A DNA stretch of 5,924 nt from Actinomycetes bacterium. GTDB lineage: Bacteria; Actinomycetota; Humimicrobiia; Humimicrobiales; Humimicrobiaceae. Position 1 is the stretch's first letter. Each line of letters opens with the position of its first letter. Shown here one piece after another: positions 1-5,312 of this stretch. Under the pieces are notes generated by a model that was given only the letters and a program-made list of their open reading frames with translations, was not told the DNA's origin and did no database searches. The DNA is taken from the NCBI GenBank assembly GCA_030609215.1, contig JAUWCR010000093.1, positions 1 to 5,924 on the forward strand, read 5' to 3'. A program made the translations under genes and the position numbers.

Positions 1-68
1 CATGATAGCTGAGCAATATTAGATTATATATCTGAACATAAATTAAAGGTAATTATATAAAATAATGA

Positions 69-96
69 TTGATAAAAAAAGAAATTCTTCTAAAAT
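69..96 (+). promoter_or_regulatory. Putative sigma-A-type promoter of the LCP gene
   Basis: A TTGATA box at 69-74 (5 of 6 match to TTGACA) is followed after 16 bases by TAAAAT at 91-96 (5 of 6 match to TATAAT). Transcription would start near 103 and leave a leader of about 80 bases before the ATG at 185. It is the best two-box match I found by eye in the 184 bases before the gene. In DNA this AT-rich, -10-like boxes are common by chance, so the TTGATA box is the more informative half. Confidence 0.4.
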
Positions 97-155
97 AAAA
101 AAATCTGTATTATAAATTTATATTATTTTAAAGGTTGTTATCAAAGAATTATTAA

Positions 156-171
156 AATATGATGGCATATT
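156..171. repeat. Short inverted repeat just upstream of the LCP ribosome binding site
   Basis: AATATG at 156-161 and CATATT at 166-171 are perfect inverted arms around a 4-base centre. They end three bases before the Shine-Dalgarno sequence AAAGGAG (174-180). The element could be a small operator or a weak mRNA hairpin affecting ribosome access. The arms are only 6 bp and mostly A/T, so a chance origin is quite possible. Confidence 0.3.
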
Positions 172-184
172 ATAAAGGAGAATA

Positions 185-1636
185 ATGAAATTTAGGGATT
201 ATTTAAAATATTTGTTAATTTTTATAGTTGTGGGGATAATAGCAGTTTCAATAGTGTTTGCTATTAATAAGAGCAAGACTGAGGAAGATGAAGTAAACGA
301 GGAAGAGCAGATAGAAGAAGAGGATTTGGATAGAGGTAGAGAGGATGCAATAGAGGTTGAAGAGGAAGCAGTAGAAGATAAAGAGGAAGTTGAAATAAGC
401 GAAGAGGATTATTATGTAAGCAGATCTGATAACTTTAAAAATTATTCTTTTATTTGTCCTGATAACTGGGTTCTTTTTGAAGAAAATGATGGAAGCAGAA
501 TACTTATTAAAAATAATCTGGAAAGTAAAGGCATAGAGTGCTTTTTAATATTAGTAGAACCGTTATCAAGTATCAAAAACTTAAAAAATGATGATATTAT
601 ACAGAAATATACTGATGTTACTTACGAACTAGATGATGCAGAATTAATGGGAGAAGAAATTTTATTTATAGATGGCTTAAGTGCTAAATTAAATGGGTAC
701 GAATACAATAGTTTAATGGATGAATATTTTAAGGAGATTGATTTATTAAGTTTTATAAAAAAAGATGGGTATATTTATGTAATAAAGTATATGGGCAGTA
801 GTATTGACATAGAAGATGCAAAAAGAACATATAAGGATTTTATTTCGACATTTTCTTTTACAAGGGATGCAGAACGGGTAAAAGAAGACAGCAGGAGTGA
901 ATCTATAAATATTTTGATACTGGGAGATGACAGTGCTTATGATAGAGCGGGTGGGAGAGTCAGCGGAAGGGCTGATATTATCATCCTGCTTCATGTAAAT
1001 TTAGAGACATACGAGGGTACTATTGTTACTATCCCCAGAGATACATGGGTAAATATTCCTGATCATGGCGAGGGGAAAATTAATGGAGCTCGTGCCGTAG
1101 GTGGAAATGAGCTTATGGTTAGAGTGGTGGAAGAGCTTTCGGGATTGGAAATTGATAATTATATAATTACAGATTTTGATGGTTTTAAACCCTTAATTGA
1201 TTTTTTAGGCGGGGTTACGGTAGAAATTGAAGAAGATCTTGCTGATGGATTCTCGGGATGTTATTTAAGTAAAGGTATTCATTATTTAAATGGTGAACAG
1301 GCATTGGCACTATGCAGGAACAGACATAGAGAGGGAGGGGCGTATGCGAGAGAAGAGGAATCAGCAAAAGTTATATTAGCTTTATATGAGCAGAAAACAA
1401 CTTTTGAGAAAATAATAAGTCTTCCTGCCTTTGTTAATTTCCTGCTAAATTATACATGGACAGATTTTACCTTTAATGATATTTTAAAACTACTTCCAGC
1501 GTTTGGGAAAGTAGGTGCCAGCGATATCAGGATTACAACAATACCCTCCTGGCCACAAATGATTGGAGATGTAAGTGCAGTTGTTTATGATGAAGAAGCA
1601 ACCATGAAGTTATTCGAACAGATTAAAAATCAATAG
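185..1636 (+). CDS. LytR-CpsA-Psr (LCP) family protein with N-terminal anchor and PsbP/Mog1-like extracellular domain
   Basis: LCP enzymes transfer lipid-linked glycopolymers onto peptidoglycan or related acceptors on the outer face of the membrane. The start is well fixed by AAAGGAG at 174-180, four bases before the ATG. Residues 8-27 are one hydrophobic segment, probably an uncleaved anchor with the rest outside. Residues 31-75 are a very acidic linker (26 of 45 are Asp/Glu). Residues about 77-225 look like a PsbP/Mog1-type fold: an opening Y-S-F-x-x-P-x-x-W (87-95) and a closing T-F-S-F (222-225). The LCP domain runs from about 241 to 400. It shows GRAD (261-264), IPRDTWVNIP (283-292), KIN (298-300), the FDGFKPLIDFLGGV block (331-344), LNGEQAL (368-374) and the paired arginines R378 and R380. 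The usual D-x-x-R...RQ segment is altered: Ala386 replaces Asp, R389 is kept, and Glu-Ser (392-393) replaces Arg-Gln. The exact polymer and acceptor cannot be told. The family call is firm; the middle-domain call rests on pattern only. Confidence 0.93.
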   Translation: MKFRDYLKYLLIFIVVGIIAVSIVFAINKSKTEEDEVNEEEQIEEEDLDRGREDAIEVEEEAVEDKEEVEISEEDYYVSRSDNFKNYSFICPDNWVLFEENDGSRILIKNNLESKGIECFLILVEPLSSIKNLKNDDIIQKYTDVTYELDDAELMGEEILFIDGLSAKLNGYEYNSLMDEYFKEIDLLSFIKKDGYIYVIKYMGSSIDIEDAKRTYKDFISTFSFTRDAERVKEDSRSESINILILGDDSAYDRAGGRVSGRADIIILLHVNLETYEGTIVTIPRDTWVNIPDHGEGKINGARAVGGNELMVRVVEELSGLEIDNYIITDFDGFKPLIDFLGGVTVEIEEDLADGFSGCYLSKGIHYLNGEQALALCRNRHREGGAYAREEESAKVILALYEQKTTFEKIISLPAFVNFLLNYTWTDFTFNDILKLLPAFGKVGASDIRITTIPSWPQMIGDVSAVVYDEEATMKLFEQIKNQ

Positions 1637-1645
1637 GGCCAGTGA

Positions 1646-1777
1646 TTCAGACATAAGAAAAATATAGCAAAAAATGATATTATTACTATCAAAACTCCTG
1701 GTGGTGGGTTTGGAAATTCGAAGGAGAGACCGCATAGTCTAATAGAAAGAGATGAAAAAGAAAGAAAGTTTTTCTAA
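1646..1777 (+). pseudogene. Probable 3' remnant of a hydantoinase B / oxoprolinase-type gene
   Basis: This stretch is open without a start codon, from just after a TGA (1643-1645) to a TAA (1775-1777). Its translation contains NDIITIKTPGGGFGN followed by KER, then a Leu-Ile and an RDE. In N-methylhydantoinase B (HyuB) and 5-oxoprolinase-type proteins the C-terminus characteristically reads G-D-x-x-x-x-x-T-P-G-G-G-G-(Y/F)-G-x-P-x-x-R with a later Asp. The match in order and spacing is good, apart from one missing glycine. Only the last ~30 residues are recognisable and no upstream part of such a gene is present, so it should be non-functional. It is locally more GC-rich than its surroundings, as a glycine-rich segment would be. 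Alternatively it is a chance similarity in a short intergenic stretch. Confidence 0.45.
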
Positions 1778-1778
1778 T

Positions 1779-3002
1779 TTAGGCATAAATAATATTTTTA
1801 TTTGGATTTTCTAAAATATAGAATAGGGCAAGATAATCTCTTAGATGTCTTGTGATTAAAAAATTCTTAGTAACAAATTTTTTTGCTTGTTTTCCTAAAT
1901 TCTTCGATACGTCAGGTCTGTTGAGTAAGTACCGTACTCTAAATGCTGCTCCTTCTATAGAATTTACTAAAAATCCATTTAAATTATTGTATAATTGAAT
2001 AGTGATTCCTCCTACTTCGCCTCCAATTACTGCTTTTTCTTTCCACATTGATTCTGTTACAACCAGGCCAAAACCTTCTTTTATAGATTTTTGAATAACA
2101 ACATCAGCTGATCTTTGCAGGGCATTTATAACTATATCACTTTTGGATTTTAAAAATAGAATATGTATGTCAGGGTCATCCTTGGATTCATTTTTAACTT
2201 CTTTAAATATTTCTTCTCCTTCAGGGTCATCGCTTGCTGTTCCACCGGCTAAAATAAGCTTGCAATTTATTTCTTTTTTCACCAAACGATATGCTTTAAT
2301 TACTCCTAAAGGATCTTTAAATTTATCAAATCTTGATACTTGAAGTATTATAGGCTTATCTTTTTTAATTCTGTAAGTATCTAAAACATTTTCAATCTCA
2401 TTTTTGCTAAGATCTCTATTTTTATTACTTAAGGGATCTATTGATGGAGCAATAAGATATTGAGGATAAGGAAGGCTTTTGGCAAATTTTGAAATAGAAA
2501 ATATACTTGCATCATACATTTCTACATATTTTTTTAAAAATTTCCATAAAAATAAATCTGGTTTTGATACGTCAATGTGGCATCTCCACACCCATTTAGT
2601 ATTATTTCTTGGATAATATTTTATTAATGGCAGAGGCTGAGGATCGTGTATTATAACTATATCTGCATCTAAATTTACATTTTGAGCGTACTCTTTATTT
2701 ACCTTTAAATATTTTTCTAATAATTCATTTTTAATGTCTAATTTTTTTCCCTGAAGTGAATTGTGTATATCTTTAGTGATATTAAAAAACCCATTATTAC
2801 CATAAATTGTTTTCCACTGACAGTTAATTCCAAGCTCATTGAGTAAAGGAATAAGCCTGTGCAGTATTTCAGCAACTCCACCTCCGTCCTTAGTAGAGTT
2901 AACCATAATAACTTTTTTACCTTTGGAGAGAAATGCTAAGGATTTTAATTGGTTTAAATTTTTTTTGCCAACTATATCTTCATAATCTTTTAATCTTGCC
3001 AT
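1779..3002 (-). CDS. treT: TreT, trehalose glycosyltransferring synthase (GT4)
   Basis: TreT reversibly makes trehalose from NDP-glucose (ADP- or UDP-glucose) and free glucose in the cytoplasm, in one step and without a phosphorylated intermediate. At 407 residues it is close to the ~410 of archaeal TreT such as that of Pyrococcus. Family hallmarks appear in order: NSTKDGGGVAEIL (35-47), FFNITKDIHNSLQG (72-85), HDPQPLPL (119-126), WRCHID (139-144), PSIDPLSNKN (186-195), QVSRFDKFKDP (221-231) and DDPEGEE (258-264). The GT4 E-x7-E motif is E309 and E317, within EGFGLVVTE, followed by a GGEVGGI loop (327-333). The N-terminus aligns with the RLxDYxxIxG start known from TreT, which supports the ATG at 3002. 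No Shine-Dalgarno sequence precedes it. The gene starts 20 bases after the DUF5752-type gene ends, so the two are probably co-transcribed. Whether it works mainly in synthesis or breakdown cannot be read from sequence. Confidence 0.92.
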   Translation of the reverse strand: MARLKDYEDIVGKKNLNQLKSLAFLSKGKKVIMVNSTKDGGGVAEILHRLIPLLNELGINCQWKTIYGNNGFFNITKDIHNSLQGKKLDIKNELLEKYLKVNKEYAQNVNLDADIVIIHDPQPLPLIKYYPRNNTKWVWRCHIDVSKPDLFLWKFLKKYVEMYDASIFSISKFAKSLPYPQYLIAPSIDPLSNKNRDLSKNEIENVLDTYRIKKDKPIILQVSRFDKFKDPLGVIKAYRLVKKEINCKLILAGGTASDDPEGEEIFKEVKNESKDDPDIHILFLKSKSDIVINALQRSADVVIQKSIKEGFGLVVTESMWKEKAVIGGEVGGITIQLYNNLNGFLVNSIEGAAFRVRYLLNRPDVSKNLGKQAKKFVTKNFLITRHLRDYLALFYILENPNKNIIYA

Positions 3003-3022
3003 TTTTAAACAAATATTTTAAA

Positions 3023-3676
3023 TTATAATTCATTTTCTAAAATTCCTATTAGTTTTTTTCTGATTTCTCCCAGACTGAAAAAATAAAAGTCTATTTCTCT
3101 AATCTTTCTTACTAGTTCTTTTTTTTCAAAATTGTTTTCAATCCATAATGAGAAATCATCATGTTCTTTTTCTTTTTTTATTTTTCGTGCTTCATAAAAA
3201 TGAAGATACAAGGAGCTATCTGGAATTATATTTAACGCTTTTTTAAATTTTTTTAATGTTGATATATTTATACCTAAAGGAAGTACAATTGATGTTGCGC
3301 TGGAAAAACAAAACTCAGACCCAAATCTGACCCAGGGAATAGTGGGAAGATCCCACATATGCTCCTCAATTATTTCAATTAATTTTTCTTTTACCTGACC
3401 TACAGTCTTAAAATCATAAGGGTCAAAATTAGCCAACTTCTCAGCTAAAGCCATATCTTCAAGTTCATATGCTGCCCAATTTGCGAAATCATTAGGAAAT
3501 TCTCCGACTTTTAAATAATATTTAATATGGGACTGATAAAGGTGATGAAAAATAACTTTATCTTCAGATTGCTCCAGTATATTTAAAAATTCTTTTAAAT
3601 TGCTAGCTTTCTGTCCCGTTGGACTCAATAACACTATAGTATCGTAAAATTTAAATATTTTTGTTTTTTCTGGCAT
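3023..3676 (-). CDS. DUF5752-type protein of unknown function, internally duplicated
   Basis: I recognise this as a DUF5752-type protein, a family without assigned function that is reported near sugar-nucleotide glycosyltransferase genes. Family-like features are the N-terminal F-K-F-Y-D (8-12), PTGQKASNLKEF (19-30), IFHHLYQ (42-48), FPNDFANW (60-67) and LAEKL...DPY (77-87). It has no signal peptide or membrane segment, so it is probably cytoplasmic. The protein is a tandem duplication. Residues 8-106 match 122-217, first with a constant offset of 114: F8/F122, F10/F124, P19/P133, G21/G135, S25/S139, L27/L141, F30/F144, H45/H159, Y47/Y161. After small gaps come F64/F175, W67/W178, D85/D196, Y87/Y198, F89/F200 and L99/L209. 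As first gene of the treT unit, and divergent from otsAB, it could be a regulator or accessory subunit of trehalose metabolism, but that is inference. No Shine-Dalgarno motif is visible before the ATG. Confidence 0.8.
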   Translation of the reverse strand: MPEKTKIFKFYDTIVLLSPTGQKASNLKEFLNILEQSEDKVIFHHLYQSHIKYYLKVGEFPNDFANWAAYELEDMALAEKLANFDPYDFKTVGQVKEKLIEIIEEHMWDLPTIPWVRFGSEFCFSSATSIVLPLGINISTLKKFKKALNIIPDSSLYLHFYEARKIKKEKEHDDFSLWIENNFEKKELVRKIREIDFYFFSLGEIRKKLIGILENEL

Positions 3677-3736
3677 AGTAAAATTATTTAATTTATTAAG
3701 AATGAAAAATAAATTTTTTATAAAAACTTATTTACA

Positions 3737-3752
3737 ATTAAATTTATTTAAT
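3737..3752. repeat. Perfect AT-only palindrome in the divergent region
   Basis: ATTAAAT (3737-3743) and ATTTAAT (3746-3752) are perfect inverted arms around TT. The palindrome lies about 60 bases before the DUF5752-type start and about 120 before otsA, where a shared operator could sit. Because every base is A or T, such a palindrome can arise by chance in this composition. Confidence 0.3.
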
Positions 3753-3773
3753 GTTAATAAAAAAGTAATCCAG

Positions 3774-3802
3774 TTTATGATATGATTAATAGAGTTTATA
3801 AT
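3774..3802 (+). promoter_or_regulatory. Candidate otsA promoter
   Basis: A perfect TATAAT box at 3797-3802 would start transcription near 3809, leaving a leader of about 64 bases before otsA. The expected -35 position (3774-3779, TTTATG) matches the consensus at only three of six positions. Either an activator is needed or the real promoter is elsewhere. A TATGAT box at 3781-3786 is an alternative, also without a good -35. Confidence 0.3.
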
Positions 3803-3825
3803 ATTAGACATTAAATTTCAATAAA

Positions 3826-3850
3826 AAAATCAGGATATAACAAAATCAGG
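3826..3850. repeat. Nine-base direct repeat AAAATCAGG in the otsA leader
   Basis: AAAATCAGG occurs at 3826-3834 and again at 3842-3850, a period of 16 bases. The second copy ends 22 bases before the otsA start. The TCAGG part stands out in an otherwise A/T background. The copies could be tandem protein-binding half-sites or a local duplication in the leader; function is unknown. Confidence 0.35.
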
Positions 3851-3872
3851 GCGTATCTATCAGTGGTCTTAT

Positions 3873-5312
3873 ATGATGTATGAAAAGAAAAAAATAATAG
3901 TAGTATCAAATAGAGTTCCTTATAATGTAATAAAAAGTAATGAAAATATCAAATATAAAAAAAGTGTTGGAGGATTGATTACTGCTCTTGACCCAATTAT
4001 GTCTAAAAGAGGAGGACTTTGGATAGGATGGGGCGGACAGGCTGGTATAAACCATTCTTTGGGCATAAAAGCAAATGTCTGGCATAAATCAAAAGATGAA
4101 GGTTATAGTCTAAAATTTGTCAATCTTACTAAAAATGAAATAAGGGGTTACTATCATGGTTTTTCAAATAGAACTCTTTGGCCTCTTTTTCACGGATTTA
4201 TGTTTCAAAGCCATTTTAATAATAAGTACTGGGAATACTATTTATCTGTAAACAGAAAGTTTGCTTCTGAGGTATTAGAAGAAATTTCTGGAAATGAACT
4301 TATCTGGATTCAAGATTATCATCTTACCCTTCTCCCAAATTTATTAAGAGAAAAAAATAAAGACTTAAAATTATTATTTTTTCTTCATATTCCATTTCCT
4401 AACTATGAAATATTTAGAGTGCTTCCCCGGGATAAACAAATTTTAAAAGGTATGCTTGGTTGTAATCTTATTGGTTTTCAGACTAAAACTGACGCTTGTA
4501 ATTTCCTAACTTGCTGCAAAGAAATATTGAATTTAAAGGTTAATTTTGAAAGATGCGAAGTGATTGTTGATGAAAGATCCGTAAGTGTAAAGAATTTCCC
4601 TATAAGCATAGACTTTAAGAAATTTAATAATCTTTCACAAAATAAAGATGCGGGTAAGGTTTTAAAAAGTATTAAAAAAATAAATAGCGATATAAAATTA
4701 ATTATTAGTGTAGAAAGGCTTGACTATACCAAAGGAATAAAAGAAAAACTTCTATCCATTGAAAGATTTTTTGAAAAATATCCTGAATATAAAAGAAAAG
4801 TAATTTTTATTCAAATATGTGTTCCAAGCAGGACTAAAATAAGAGAATATATTGATTTAAAAAAAGAGGTTGATGAACTTGTGGGAAGAATTAATGGAAG
4901 ATTTGCTGAAGAAACCTGGTCTCCTGTAAAATATATATATAAAGTTATACCTCAAATCAAATTAATTTCCTTTTATAAAGCTTCTGATATTTGCCTGGTA
5001 ATTCCTCTAAGAGATGGAATGAACTTAGTTGCAAAGGAGTATGTAAGCTGCAAATCTGAAGGAAATGGTGCACTTATCCTGAGTGAGTTTGCTGGGGCCG
5101 CAGAGGAAATGAAAAAAGATTCTATTATGGTAAATCCATATGATTCTGAAGAGGTAGCAGATAGTATTAATTTAGCCCTTAAGATGCCGGTTGAAGAAAG
5201 AAAGAAAAAAATATTTGCTTTAAGAAAGATAGTGAAAGATAAAGATATTTTTAATTGGGCTGGTAATTTTTTGAATTATTTTATAAAAACTTTTGAAAAT
5301 TCTGGAGATTGA
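3873..5312 (+). CDS. otsA: OtsA, alpha,alpha-trehalose-6-phosphate synthase (GT20)
   Basis: OtsA transfers glucose from UDP-glucose (or another NDP-glucose) to glucose-6-phosphate, giving trehalose-6-phosphate in the cytoplasm. Its 479 residues are normal for a single-domain GT20 enzyme. Active-site residues known from E. coli OtsA are all found in context: R14 in VSNRVP, the GGL loop (33-35), W50 in GGLWIGWGG, Y94 and W103 in the YYHGFSNRTLWP block, D148 in WIQDYH, H172 in LHIPFP, R282 and K287 in ERLDYTKGI, and D381 and E389 in DGMNLVAKE. It should therefore be active. Five cysteines fall within residues 197-228, which is unusual but not at catalytic positions. Two adjacent in-frame ATGs (3873 and 3876) are possible starts; the ribosome site is weak, with only AGTGG at 3862-3866. 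The gene ends in TGA, 3' of a possible otsB start, which implies coupled translation with OtsB. There is no fused phosphatase domain. Confidence 0.96.
   Translation: MMYEKKKIIVVSNRVPYNVIKSNENIKYKKSVGGLITALDPIMSKRGGLWIGWGGQAGINHSLGIKANVWHKSKDEGYSLKFVNLTKNEIRGYYHGFSNRTLWPLFHGFMFQSHFNNKYWEYYLSVNRKFASEVLEEISGNELIWIQDYHLTLLPNLLREKNKDLKLLFFLHIPFPNYEIFRVLPRDKQILKGMLGCNLIGFQTKTDACNFLTCCKEILNLKVNFERCEVIVDERSVSVKNFPISIDFKKFNNLSQNKDAGKVLKSIKKINSDIKLIISVERLDYTKGIKEKLLSIERFFEKYPEYKRKVIFIQICVPSRTKIREYIDLKKEVDELVGRINGRFAEETWSPVKYIYKVIPQIKLISFYKASDICLVIPLRDGMNLVAKEYVSCKSEGNGALILSEFAGAAEEMKKDSIMVNPYDSEEVADSINLALKMPVEERKKKIFALRKIVKDKDIFNWAGNFLNYFIKTFENSGD

Larger units (their letters stand above)
3677..3872. 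promoter_or_regulatory. Shared divergent control region between the treT and otsAB units
   Basis: These 196 non-coding bases separate two outward-facing trehalose units, so both promoters must lie here or inside the flanking genes. The region is extremely AT-rich. It contains a perfect 16-base palindrome (3737-3752), a 9-base direct repeat (3826-3834 and 3842-3850) and a consensus -10 box for otsA (3797-3802). For the leftward unit only a TATAAA box (complement of 3717-3722) can be suggested, without a convincing -35. No riboswitch or strong hairpin is apparent. Confidence 0.6.

Noticed and set aside
1..22. Short frame ATG ATA ... TAG at the left edge as the end of an upstream gene
   Set aside because: Only six codons are in view and all three plus frames close quickly, so nothing can be concluded.
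746..994. An 82-codon open frame on the minus strand inside the LCP gene
   Set aside because: It lies wholly within a well-supported gene on the other strand and its product resembles no family I know.
1695..1726. CTCCT/AGGAG inverted repeat, with a TTCGAA reminiscent of a tRNA T-loop
   Set aside because: The stem is 5 bp with a 22-base loop and there is no acceptor or anticodon stem. The GC content is better explained by the glycine-rich hydantoinase B-like remnant.
1754..1774. Possible two-way terminator GAAAAA...TTTTTC between LCP and treT
   Set aside because: The stem is 6 bp with a single G-C pair and a 9-base loop, too weak for an intrinsic terminator. The T-run is part of the stem itself.
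2143..2343. A 66-codon open frame on the plus strand inside treT
   Set aside because: It is antisense to conserved TreT motifs, and no family features are seen.
3715..3726. TTTTTATAAAAA palindrome in the divergent region
   Set aside because: It is a simple T-run/A-run palindrome expected by chance in such AT-rich DNA.
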